Part shown: positions 9,919 to 19,950 of the stretch, in pieces | Layout of the letters: each line of letters begins with the position of its first letter | Numbering within the stretch: position 1 is the first letter of the stretch | The notes under the pieces: generated by a model | The model's database searches: none | The model's input: only the letters and a program-made list of their open reading frames with translations | Told to the model about the DNA's origin: nothing | Program-made: the position numbers and the translations under genes | Assembly: GCF_001680005.1 (NCBI RefSeq) | Contig: NC_033564.1 | Location: forward strand, 806,001-870,000 | DNA from: Plasmodium coatneyi | Taxonomy: Eukaryota > Apicomplexa > Aconoidasida > Haemosporida > Plasmodiidae | DNA length: 64,000 nucleotides | Direction: 5' to 3'

Positions 9919-11895
9919 TTAAAACCGCTCGACGCTGTCGCAAGGAAAACGCCAAAAAACAACATTAAAATCGCTGGACACGGTCACAAACTGGGCGTAT
10001 TTTTGATCCTCCCGCGGCTCCAACAGGGACATCTGCAAGATGTTATTCGAATGCGCAACTATTTCTCCAATTATTTCGTTCCCGCTCATGTGCTGGCACT
10101 GGTCTTCTATATCTTGAATGCCTTTTTTGTCATAGAAAAAATCAATGCTCAAATTTTTAATTGAGAACTGCGGCAGCACCACCTTCGATACGGTCCATTC
10201 CCCACTCAGACATTCTACAAGGATGGGGAATATTTCGTATCCGTACTGCGAAGTGGAAGAAATGAAAAACAGATGGGTTACGATATCTCTTCCTTTTGGC
10301 TTTACCATGGAGTGGGTGCTAAAATGGGGTGCTGCTCCCACATGTGTCTAAGTGCACACTCCCGCGCTACACGCATACAACATTGCGTAACGTACAACCA
10401 ACAGGGTGTCCTCATCCAAGAACAGACACTTTTGCATCGTCTGACCAACCCAAGAAACGAACTGCGTGTTGGGCGTGGGCTTGAAGTAGTCGCAAATTAT
10501 TATTTGCTGGTTTTCTCGGTTGTTTTCGAAGCTGCTAGCTGAAAAAAGGGGAAAAATAAAATAAAAAATAACAACAACAAGAATTGCAATAATAATGTGA
10601 TGAAGCAACAGAATGCGGTGCGCTCTTACCTCCTCAATGCGCGCCCCCTGTTTTGGAGCGAAACTGTCCATACCTATTACGGCCACCCTTTTGTCCGATG
10701 GGGAAAAGGAACTATGCAAAATGACGTGCCCTTCGCATTCGATCTGTCCAACATAAGGCATAAATAGGAAATGGATGTCACGAAATGGGGGTAGCAAAAT
10801 GGAGATCCCAAAATGCGGGTCACCAAATGGGGCATTACCTTGCTGATAACATCGTTCCTCTTTAAGTTCCTGTCTTCGATCAGTTCGTCAATATTGGGGT
10901 GGGTCCTGCGCAGGGAAAGGGCCCAATCGTGGGGACATTTTTAAGGCTGCCTCTACGTAAGCCACACCTGCAAGCAAGCAAATAGGGCTAGAAAAAATGA
11001 TGCAAAAAGCAAAAGGGTAACCACGTCGTGGTATACAAGCAGGTGAACCTAGTTCGTCCATCTGGTGTATCTTCGTCCAAAGTGCCCGACGTGCACACGA
11101 GCTGAGCGGATGAGTCCATCGAGCAGCTACACAGTATATGCCCTTCGGAAAAAAAAAAAAAAAAAAAAAAAACTAACATTATAAACGGCAAAACGACAGA
11201 CAAAATGGAGGAAGCATTTCTTCACAGCTTCATCTTCCGCTTCTGGTCAGCCATACCTGAATAGCTCCACTGTAGGAACAAAATGCTCCCAGAGTGATTT
11301 ACCACCTTTTCGATCTTCCATTCTGTATCTTCCCCCTCTGAACAAATGAATATAACGCCGGAAGAAAATCCAATGGCGAAGGAGTGGGCATGTGGATGCC
11401 AACAGGCACAAGTAGGTAGGAGTTCCTCTGATTGGATGCTAACATTGGTGGTTTTCCATCGTTCGTTTTTTCCCTTTTTATATATGACGCATTTCATATC
11501 AATGGTCAGTACGAGCAGGTCGTTTTGGCTCGACCATTCGAGGGCAACAATTTTGTGCCTGTTCTGTGTGTGGTGGGGGTGGACAAATGGGCAGACAAAT
11601 GGGTGTGGTGGAAAATGTGACCGCCTTTGAGCACCCCAATGGGGAAGACCAAGTGGCATATCCACCACCTTACAGGCCAGCACATCTCCACGTGGGTGGG
11701 ACAACTTACCCCCAGGAATATCGTCTCACATGGGGACAACTTTCCACTTGTTATTTCGGACACGTGCACATATCTTCTATTTTTCACGACAGCCACTAGC
11801 GTGTTCTTCGCGTTGGCCGAGACGTTTATTGGCGGTTCGGAGTCTTCCTCCGGCACAGCATATTTGGTACAGTCGCATTTTATATGCTCAATCAT
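9919..11895 (-). CDS. ARPC1: Divergent Arp2/3 complex subunit 1 (ARPC1), WD40 protein, 7 exons
   Basis: Minus-strand exons: 11710-11895, 11257-11563, 11037-11142, 10839-10905, 10674-10743, 10396-10538, 9919-10245. Total 1206 nt, 401 aa; all junctions GT/AG and in phase. The order of blocks follows animal ARPC1: a first blade HKIVALEWSSQNDLLVL, then CACWHPHAHSFAIGFSSG, then ILFLQWSYSGHILCSCSMD, then a blade with FSPSDKRVAVI, then CLFLDEDTLLVV followed by YGYEIFPILVE (compare the animal 'DNSLVAAGHDCFPVLF' region), and a last blade with FVTVSSDFNVVFW. ARPC1 is a seven-blade propeller that helps load actin in the Arp2/3 nucleator. Apicomplexans were long thought to lack a classical complex; a divergent Plasmodium ARPC1 with a role in male gametes has been reported, as I recall. 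For exon 5 the donor at 10673-10672 was chosen over a downstream GTAAG because it alone keeps the frame. Confidence 0.85.
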
Positions 11896-12566
11896 TATGT
11901 CGTCTGTCTGTGTGCTTCACTTCACATTATTGTTTTGTCCTGGGGGGGGTGCATTCCCCCGTGGGGATCGTCTGGGTCCAACTGGTGTGACGTTCGACGT
12001 TGCGCTTTTTTTGTTGTCGTGTGGTGTGCCGCTTGGTATGTCGCAAGGCTTTCCCTATTTTCGATCGTCCAACGGGTGTACATACACGTGGGGAATGCCA
12101 AACGGTGAGCAGAAAAGGGACAATGAAAAAAAAGTTATGCAAAGGGTGGGGCACACGTCGATGTTGTGCTCACAAGAGTGTACATTTTCGTGTTCCTATG
12201 CGAGTATTTATTCTCCCCTTTGCGATTACCTCTTTTTCACTTAATTCTCACTTTGTGCTGTTTTTTTTTTTTTTTTTTTTTTTTTCCCGGCGGACTAACC
12301 CAATGGGCAAACGCAAAGCGATAGGCAGGGAGTGACTCACCAAGCGGTTCACCAAATAGGCAAAAGAGCGGACGACCCTTTCTGTCGAGAGGCACCTTTT
12401 CTCCTTCAGCCCGGCGAAAAAGACAAGGCGCACAATTCTCACGGAAAATTTTTGTTCACTCAAATTTATTGTCCACCTGTAGTGGTAGACACACGCACAT
12501 ACGTACGTATCTACAAACGTGCGTGGATATAGGCTCCTCTACTCACATCCAGCGAAGGTTGGGACA
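11896..12566. other. Divergent promoter region between ARPC1 (-) and the secreted protein gene (+)
   Basis: 670 bases with both start codons pointing outwards; no exon seen. A T-run lies at about 12261-12285. Confidence 0.6.
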
Positions 12567-14114
12567 ATGAAGGGGGGTAACCTCGGAGCGCTTCTTCTCC
12601 CAGTGCTACTGCTGCTTAGTGGACATGTCAAGGCTAACTACGGAATAAAAACGAACAAGCTGACTTTCCTCTCCCAATCGGAACAGTGCAAAAAGGAAAT
12701 CAACTTCTATGAAGAAGGGAATTCATTCTTTATACGAAACAAGGACAACACATATTTAGAGGTCCAAGAGAAGGTGACAGCCGCAGGGAGTTTGAATGTG
12801 TTTGGGACTGTTCACACGAATGAGTACCGTGCGTTTGAGCAGAAGCAGTGGACTTTGCACCACCTGGACACGTTCGACCGGAAGGAAAATGCCTGGATCC
12901 CTTCGGTACTGCTTGGCCAAATCGACATAAAGAGGAAAAAAAAAACACACACACACACACAACTCTGCCATGTAGAGCAACACACCATGGCGTTATCTCA
13001 TTTATAATGAAACCGTTTTACCTCTCCATTTGAACTTCCCCTATTATAACCCCCACAATTGCATGCCCCACTAAACTTCCTCCTGCACAAAAGGACATCA
13101 GCACATGCGGAAATTCCCCCGACACGTTTCTGGGCGGACCCTGGTACGGGAACAAAAGGGCAGAATGATCACTTGCGAAGGAAATGCATAAAATGACGCA
13201 GAGAAATCTACACAGAGGACTCAAATAAAATTTCCCTACCATGCGGATTACCCCCCCCAACATGCCCCTGCAGCATATTCGGCGCCGTGGAGGCCTACAC
13301 CACCGTTAGAGACATACCAAAGCACAACGCACTGAAGGTTAAATTAAGGGTTCACTTTTTTGACGCCTGGGAAGGCGATTCACTTTTTCTTCAAGCTGAT
13401 AGGAAAACCATCTGGGCGGGTAAGCATGCTAACAGGTGGACAACCAGTGTCCTCCATTTTTTTCATCCCCCTGGAAAAGCAGAACTGGGATGACACAACA
13501 ACCTCCAACTTATATGTTAAACCTTTTCCTCCCACATATACGCAGAATCACACAAATCGAACCCTGCAGAAAAGGTAACATCGATCTGGGATGGAAAAAC
13601 TTAGATATCCCCTGTTGATTTACTCTCCAAAAAAAGAAAAGTGTTTATTTTTTTTTTTTTTGTACACTTCCCTCCGCAGGGCGTTGGTGACGGAATAAAC
13701 CTCTGCGGGAAGGAGACCCCCGATCGGTTATCAGTTAGTGCAAACTCGGAAACGATCACCGTAGAGTGGAGTATATGCGCCTGTCGTGTTTGGAATTGTG
13801 CGCGAGGCAGTAAAGGAGCATACTAATACTTCGCCAAGCAGTCATATTTGTTACCTTGCTAATTCCCCCCCTAAAACAACCGCAGGTCCCTGTGGACGTC
13901 GAATTCGAGCACTCCTCAGGTGGGTTACACTGCCGACGCGATGCCCCGAAGCAGACGCGCTGACGCAACTCCATCTCCTCACGTGCCACCATTTTGCCCT
14001 TCCCCTTACGCCACAGACACGGTTAGCATACTAATTGGGAGCACTTTAAAAAAAACAAACGATGCTTGCACCACCTCGTGGGGAATAGACGACCTGCACG
14101 TCTACTACAAGTAG
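12567..14114 (+). CDS. Secreted protein with a ciliate-like Cys/Trp-rich domain, 7 exons
   Basis: Exons 12567-12905, 13094-13143, 13274-13419, 13546-13574, 13680-13760, 13886-13919, 14017-14114: 777 nt, 258 aa, all GT/AG and in phase. Residues 1-23 are a clear signal peptide (Leu-rich core, cleavage likely near HVKA-N). From about residue 114 the chain reads DISTCGNSPDTFLGGPC, then LKVKLRVHFFDAWEGDSLF...KTIW, then NLCG, SETITVPVDVEF, and ends TSWGIDDLHVYYK. The pattern Cys-Gly / LGG / 'FxxWD(S/A)W(D/E)' / 'SWGIDD' is what I recall from surface proteins of Tetrahymena and Paramecium, where the domain recurs beside EGF/furin repeats. There it reads like a beta-sandwich with a bound metal; that fold is inference. 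The protein ends right after the domain, with no membrane anchor or GPI signal, so it is soluble in the secretory pathway. No gene name known to me. Confidence 0.8.
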
Positions 14115-14255
14115 AGTTCTACCATCGCAGGGAGTTCCTTATCAGAGCACGGTGGGGTATGCAAAGAAAAAGGGACGAACTGATATGTGCATATGTAAAC
14201 ATATCCTTATGTGTACATATACACGTATCCTTATATGATTGTTCGCATGTGTGCG

Positions 14256-15323
14256 CTAATACAACTCCGCCTCTTGGCTAAGTATCGAGTTGAAAGTCAA
14301 CCCTTCGGAGTTCTTCCTATTTATATCAGCACCGACGCTGGTCAAATATTTTATAATGTCTGTCTTGCCTGAATAGGCGGCAATGTGAAGGGCAGTGTCT
14401 CCACAAGAATCGTCTGCATTCACATCGGCGCCAAACTCGATTAGGATTTTTACAATATCTAGGTACCCCCTATCGCACGCATAATGCAGGGCGCATAGTC
14501 CGTCTGAATTTCTCTTGTTTATTATGTATGGGTTTCTTTTCAGTGCACTTTTTATGTATTGAAGATTTGCTTGCACTACGTTTTTGCAGAGGAGGTCACT
14601 TAAATTGTTCCCATTATCTGCGTTGTCCTTGCCGGTGAGGTAGCTGTCCTCATCGATCCCCTCTCCAACTCCTTTGAGAATTTCCACCAGAGGCTTCATC
14701 TTGCTCATCGTTTTGGTAAAGTCGAATGTTGCGTTGGAATTGTCCTCTTTCATCGCTTGGGGGGGAAGGGTCTTCTCGACAAATTGCACATACAGAAATT
14801 TGCCGACCCTTTTACTCACTCCGTGGCAATGTTTCCACGCGCTCAATTTGGCATCCACTAGGTAGCTGTTCCCTTCGCTTTCGCTCTTCCTGGGTATTCC
14901 TTTCTCCCCGCTTAACTCTGCATTTAACGGCTTATCTGAATCACCCGCATCTGCGTTCATGTCCCCAACGGTTATCTGCTTGTACAAGCCATACAAGAAA
15001 ATCCACTGCTCGAATTTCAGCTGACTTCTGTTCACCTTCACTGCGATGCACGCCTGAATGAATTTCTTATCCAATTCGTCATCACTTAAATGGATGGTTA
15101 CGTCTTTGTCTACTACAGGGAGTTGTATTTTTTTTTTTTTCCATTCTAGCCATTTATGTAGTAGAACCTGCGGCGTTTTAAGTAGACATTTGGCCACCTC
15201 CTCAACTTGGTGTAAAATTCTATTCGTCCTTTCCGGGCTGTACCTCCTCCAGGTGTAGATGATAATGCATGCTGATGCGACGTTCGCAAGCAGCAGCGTT
15301 TTTCCGTTCAGTTTTTTCAGCAT
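14256..15323 (-). CDS. Membrane-anchored acyl-CoA-binding protein with ankyrin repeats (ACBD6-like)
   Basis: Single exon, 355 aa, ATG at 15321-15323. An N-terminal hydrophobic segment (about residues 8-24, TLLLANVASACIIIYTW) predicts a signal anchor. About 82-183 is an acyl-CoA-binding domain: LDKKFIQACIAV, the hallmark FLYGLYKQITVGDMN (about 109-123) and, after a ~35-residue Ser/Glu/Gly-rich insertion (about 123-157), AKLSAWKHCHGVSK. Two to three ankyrin repeats follow (about 272-345): DGLCALHYACDRGYLDIVKIL, then CGDTALHIAAYSGKTDIIKYL. Known family: ACBP-ankyrin proteins bind long-chain acyl-CoA and supply lipid-modifying enzymes; ACBD6 assists N-myristoylation in animals. The TM anchor is unlike ACBD6 and suggests an ER- or vesicle-bound form. 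Its stop is only 141 bases from the convergent stop of the secreted protein gene. Confidence 0.9.
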   Translation of the reverse strand: MLKKLNGKTLLLANVASACIIIYTWRRYSPERTNRILHQVEEVAKCLLKTPQVLLHKWLEWKKKKIQLPVVDKDVTIHLSDDELDKKFIQACIAVKVNRSQLKFEQWIFLYGLYKQITVGDMNADAGDSDKPLNAELSGEKGIPRKSESEGNSYLVDAKLSAWKHCHGVSKRVGKFLYVQFVEKTLPPQAMKEDNSNATFDFTKTMSKMKPLVEILKGVGEGIDEDSYLTGKDNADNGNNLSDLLCKNVVQANLQYIKSALKRNPYIINKRNSDGLCALHYACDRGYLDIVKILIEFGADVNADDSCGDTALHIAAYSGKTDIIKYLTSVGADINRKNSEGLTFNSILSQEAELY

Positions 15324-16056
15324 TTTACGTGTATGGCGTGTAAGTGGCTTGGCGACACGGGTTCAATCCGACCTGCGTGCACACGTGTGTGCGGGGAAGG
15401 CCACTACAGGACGATGCACAAACAAACGGGTTTTGCACGTTTCGGCGAGGAAAGAGATACCCCCCCCCCTGTGGCGATCTATAAAATGCCTTCAACAAAT
15501 GGGCAGCTCATTTTATAGGCATGCCACGCAGAGGGTGGATCAGCACAAATAGGCCTACCTGCGCTTGGCGTGTCCCTCTCAGAGTTTCTCTTCCCCCCTT
15601 TCCGTTTCGCAAGTTTCTTAACGAATTGGTTTCGCTTCCATCCAAGCGGCTCTATATTTTGGGGGGAAATAAAAAAACAAATCCAGGTATAACGATTAGG
15701 TCGGTCACGCTGCGTCCGTCCTTCCGGCCTCCCGTTTCGCTGTTCTGTATGTTATGTTGCGTTATGGTAAGCTCTACTTGGCAGAGTTGTGTGTTTTTTT
15801 TTTTTTTTTTTTCCTGCTTATAGAGGACCTTCAGCACATTAGCCGCACAGAAATTGCTCATCACAGTAGCGGATATTTTTTAAAAAAGGGGATGGCAAGT
15901 GTTGAATTCCTGCACGCCCTTCCTCCATGATCGCGGCAACTATGCATCGAACACGAAGCTGCATGTGCAGTGACCTGCAGGTCTTTGTACCGGGGGAGAC
16001 TCACTTAAATGTGTCCCCACTTAAGATAGGTGAGACGTCGCACGTTCGTAGAGTCG

Positions 16057-16090
<34 letters not shown>

Positions 16091-16595
16091 CCCCCCCTGG
16101 ATGGGTCATTCGTCTGGCGGGTTTATACACTGCAGTATGCATTTCCCCGCAGGTTGCATCTCACCGCCCACTGAGGGTCCGGGAAAAGCTGCGAATTGGG
16201 GCAGAGGAAATTTGAACACGGGGCAAAAGAATACAATTTGAAATACTCGGCAAAGGGCACTCCTCCTATTATCTGCGCTTATTTGTATTTATATTTTTTT
16301 TTTTTTTTTTTTTTCTACGTTGGGTCATTTCACCTATTCGTTTGGGAGTTTTCCCTTGTGAGTAACGTCGCTAGTAGTTCTCCTGACGACTGTGAGAATC
16401 CATGGCTGCATGAGTGCAGTGAGCTTTGCATCGGAGGAGTTAGCCAGATGTCATTTTAGGAGAGCATAAAGGATTAGTTACTGTAAGAGGAAAAGCGCGT
16501 TGACCTACGGAGGGAGAAGCAACGGGGCTTCTACCACCCAGCGGAAGGACCCCTACGTAGAAGCTATCTCACAAAAGGGGGGTGTTACCCAAAAA
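15324..16595. other. Divergent promoter region between the ACBP/ankyrin gene (-) and TRM10 (+)
   Basis: 1.27 kb without a convincing exon. It holds T-runs (about 15793-15812, 16293-16313) and a TTTA tetranucleotide run at about 16061-16079. The TRM10 frame stays open upstream to 16470 without an ATG, so a small 5' exon here cannot be excluded. Confidence 0.55.
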
Positions 16596-17705
16596 ATGGG
16601 TAGCGCAGAAGGGGGAGACCAACCTGAGGGGGAAGCTGCGGAAAATTCAGCCAAAGGAAAAGCGGAAGGTCATGTGGAAAACTCAAGGGAGGACCTCGAT
16701 GAGGCGAGCAGTTTCCTTGCCAGCCTCGCCAACGTGGTGGACCAAAATGACGTGGACAGAGTAAACAGCAGGGGAAACAAAAAAACGAAAAAGGAAAAAA
16801 AAAAACAAAAAAGAGAATACCTAAAGGAAAAGAGGAAGAAGAATAGACCAGAAGAAAAAAAAAAAAGAAAAGAAAAGAAAAAAAATGATCTATTGAAAAA
16901 ATTAAATGGTATGAATTCTAGTGAGAGGATACAGTTTCTAGCCGAAAGGAGAGCTTTACAGGAAGAGAAAAAAAAAAAGAGGCAAGAATTTCTAATGAAG
17001 GCATACAATGAGGGGTATAAAATCTGCTACAACTGTAGTTTTTTAAACCAAATGGGAGAGAAGGAAGTGTCCAGTTTAGCCAAGCAGGTTTTTCTGGGTT
17101 ACCACTACATGATCAAGGAGCAGTTGCCTGTGCAGTTCCATTTTACTAGCTTAACCAGCAACGACGAATTCTACACACAGCTCAGAGAGAAGTATTCATT
17201 GGGGAAGTGGCGTGTTCACATTCACTCAGAGGACTACTGGGATTTGTTCCCGAGGGAGAAGATTGTCGTTTTATCCCCCGACGCGCAGGAGGTGAGCAGT
17301 GCAGCGGTTAAGCCGTTGTCTTCTCTGCACTGCGTCTGCTACACAGGACCGATCACAACGAAACCAATCCAAACGAATCCAATGCAGTGCAAACAAATAA
17401 AACCTGCTCCCCCCCCCCCTGTAGGAACTGACCGAAGTTCGAGACGACGAGGTTTACATCATTTCTGCGCTGGTTGATCGGAGCGTTTCCAAGGTGATTG
17501 TTCAAATCGGAGAAGCGATATCCCTCGTTTGAGGGGATGCATTCGCGATACGCCACATGCACGTATGAGTGAAACATTTGTTGACACACCCTTTTTGTTC
17601 TTCCCCTCGCACCTCCTCAGAATCTGTCCTTCTCCCAGGCGTCCCTGCACAACTTAGTGACGAAGAAGTTACCCATGGAGGTACATATCTGAACAAAAAA
17701 ATGGC

Positions 17706-17741
<36 letters not shown>

Positions 17742-18109
17742 TTCACCCTCAGCTGCTCCATGTAGCTAGCTGGACGGTATAACCATACTGCATTCTCACT
17801 TTGACATTCCACTCCTCATAATTCCATTTTTTTCCCCTCCCAATCATGCAGAAATATTTTAAGAAAAAAAAAAGCAACGTACTGAACGTTAACACTGTGG
17901 TGGAAATTTTAATCAGTTTTTTAAAAAACAAAAACTGGATGAAGGTTTTCAAAGAGTGTGTGCCACAAAAAAAAGTGCTCTGCTTCTGTAACGGCGCCTC
18001 AACAGAGGGACACAAAGATGAACAAGCAGACGCGGATGACGGGAAAAAAACGGATGAACCGTATTTGGAGGATAACGAAAAGAAGTACGTCCACCCGGAT
18101 CCGTTATGA
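16596..18109 (+). CDS. TRM10: TRM10-type tRNA (guanine/adenine-9-N1)-methyltransferase, 4 exons
   Basis: Exons 16596-17291, 17425-17493, 17621-17680, 17852-18109: 1083 nt, 360 aa, in phase throughout. The first in-frame ATG is 16596-16598. Residues 1-60 are acidic and low-complexity. A very basic Lys/Arg/Glu stretch follows (about 60-130), typical of the N-terminus of Trm10. The SPOUT fold follows: CYNCSFLNQMGEKEVSSLAKQ, then HIHSEDYWDLFP, KIVVLSPDAQE, EVYIISALVDRSVSK (D250 matches the conserved active-site Asp), then LPMEKYFKKKKSNVLNVNTVVEIL and WMKVFKECVPQKK. These are the ordered blocks of the cofactor-binding knot. The last ~35 residues are acidic. Trm10 uses S-adenosylmethionine to methylate position 9 of tRNA. 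Whether it acts in nucleus/cytosol or mitochondrion cannot be told from the N-terminus. Confidence 0.9.
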
Positions 18110-18578
18110 ATATATGAAGGCACGATGGGTGATGGAAAAAACATACACACATACGTGCATACATACGTCAGAGGGTAAGTCAAATGGTTAGTTGTTCTCC
18201 CTACGGGGAGAGCACACATCCAACGTTTCACCGTAGGTCTATTGCCCACGCTATTTGGGGAGTCTCCTGCCAACTGGAATACCCGACAAACACGGGGTCA
18301 ATCACAAAAACAACGGTTTCTACCCACCAAGGGTCGCCAAAAATAGCGTACGTACCCGCAATGGATCAAACGAAAGGAGGAAACTCCCATTTTTTCGGAG
18401 CTGTCCGTTTTTCACAATTGCAACCATATCAGCCTATAGGATTGATCCAAATGGTCGAATATGCTTTTTCGTTTGAGGTCATTTTTATTCTTCACATGAT
18501 AGCTAGCTAGTTTTGTGTTACCCTCTCCCCTCCAAAAAGTATGGCCTGGATTGGGAATATATCCCCCCCTGGAAAAAC
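18110..18578. other. Spacer between convergent TRM10 and DUF1764 genes
   Basis: No exon recognised. It contains AGCTAGCTAG at 18501-18510. Confidence 0.6.
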
Positions 18579-19164
18579 CTAAAAGCAGCAGTTGCATTCG
18601 AATGGGCAGTCTTTCGTGTATCCTCCTTGGCCTGCAAAAAGGGAATCGGCATTGTGTTAAGTGTGGTGAAGCAGTAAGTCGAAGTAGTAAGTCGAAGCAA
18701 GTAAAGCGAAACTTACCCATCTTGAGCTCCTCCATAGAATAAATGGGCAACCCATCCGGCGTGCGCGCGCGCTCGGTGATCGGCCCCTTGGAGACACACC
18801 GTTTTGCCTTCTTCTTCACCGGACCGCCGTTGAGGCCGCTTTTTTCCGAGTTTTTTTTAATAGGCCTCGTCTCGCTGCTGGCTTTTGTAGCTTTCTTCTC
18901 CTTGGCCTTCAGGTTACTGAAGATGTCCTCGATGTTTGCTTTCGCTTCCTTCTGTTCCTTCATCTTCCCGCTTGAGTCGCTTGCCCCGTGCTTATTTTTT
19001 TTCGCTTTCCTCTTTCGCGAGCTGTTGGAGTTACTCAAATTTTTGGCGTCTCCAGAATTTTCCCCATTTGGGGCATTTTCACACTGTTTGTTCGTTTTGT
19101 CTCCATCTTCTTCGTTTGGGGTCGAAGCGGGGGTCCTCTTCTCCTTATTTTCGTTATCTCCCAT
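18579..19164 (-). CDS. DUF1764 protein, 2 exons
   Basis: Exons 18717-19164 and 18579-18631 (minus strand), 501 nt, 166 aa. The start chosen is the ATG at 19162-19164; another in-frame ATG ten codons upstream is followed by an A-run translated as Lys and looks like leader. The N-terminal two thirds is hydrophilic Lys/Ser/Asn/Glu with a conserved short motif ANIEDIFSNLKAKEKK. Then TPDGLPIYSMEELKMG, and across the intron QGGYTKDCPFECNCCF at the very end. This combination ('DDIF', 'DG..IY..EEL', terminal Cys cluster CPFxCxCCF) defines the small eukaryotic DUF1764 family, whose function is not known to me. The terminal Cys cluster could bind metal or be lipidated; this is inference. Splicing is strongly supported because the second exon supplies exactly the family terminus. 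Confidence 0.85.
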
Positions 19165-19950
19165 TTGGCTATTTTTTTTTTTTTTTAAATACAATCATGC
19201 GACAAGCGTTACTCTATCCCTCACAACATTTTGCAACATCGTGAAGAAGGGAATTCCGTTGCGGAGTGTTTCGTTTTTATGGCTATGTACTAACATATGG
19301 GGATGCTTTTTTTATTTCCCCCTTTTTTTTTTTAAAATAATAAAAACGTATATGTATGCTTAAACGCGTATCACGAAGAGTGCGTTTTTTTTTTTTTTTT
19401 TTTTTTTTCCCCAATTCTTGGTTACTACGTAGTATCCTTAGAACTGCGTGAAAAGCCTTTTCCGTATCTGCGGCACTTTCCGAGTGGAGAACCAACTTGG
19501 GTTGCGCGAAGTGTGGGAAAAGGCACTCACGTTGAACAAGATTGGGCAACAAAAAAACGTACCTACCATCCCCCACTGGCGATAAAAGCTGAATGAATTT
19601 GGAAGAAATCCTTTAACGGACCAGCCCCTCGCGCGATACCATCCCAGAAGAAGCGCCTACTCATCCGTTGGTCCATTTCGCTAAGACCAAAGAAATGAAC
19701 TTTTAAGACCAAAAAGTTGCATTTTTTGGGTTAAAAAATTTTTTTTAAATTAAAAACAAACGAAACATACTGTTGTGGAGTTCCTTCCGGGAAATGTACA
19801 AGGTCTTTAATACAAAAAAAAAAAAAAAAAAAAAAAAATATAACATATATATATGTTAACAGTTAATTCGGCTGTGCTAAGCTGTTTTTGCTTCACATTT
19901 TCAGGCCTCCTTTTTTTCTCCTATGACTGGCCTGCGCCGTCACCCCGCTG
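19165..19950. other. Spacer: DUF1764 upstream region and U2AF1 3' flank
   Basis: No exon recognised; T-runs near 19385-19408 and an A-run near 19814-19838. Confidence 0.6.

Noticed and set aside
10630..10673. Extension of ARPC1 exon 5 to the GTAAG donor at 10628-10629
   Set aside because: It ends in phase 0 while the next exon needs one overhanging base; the donor at 10672-10673 restores both frame and similarity to ARPC1.
15352..15380. tRNA T-loop-like sequence GGGTTCAATCC
   Set aside because: Flanking bases do not form a T-stem and no acceptor, D or anticodon arms can be drawn.
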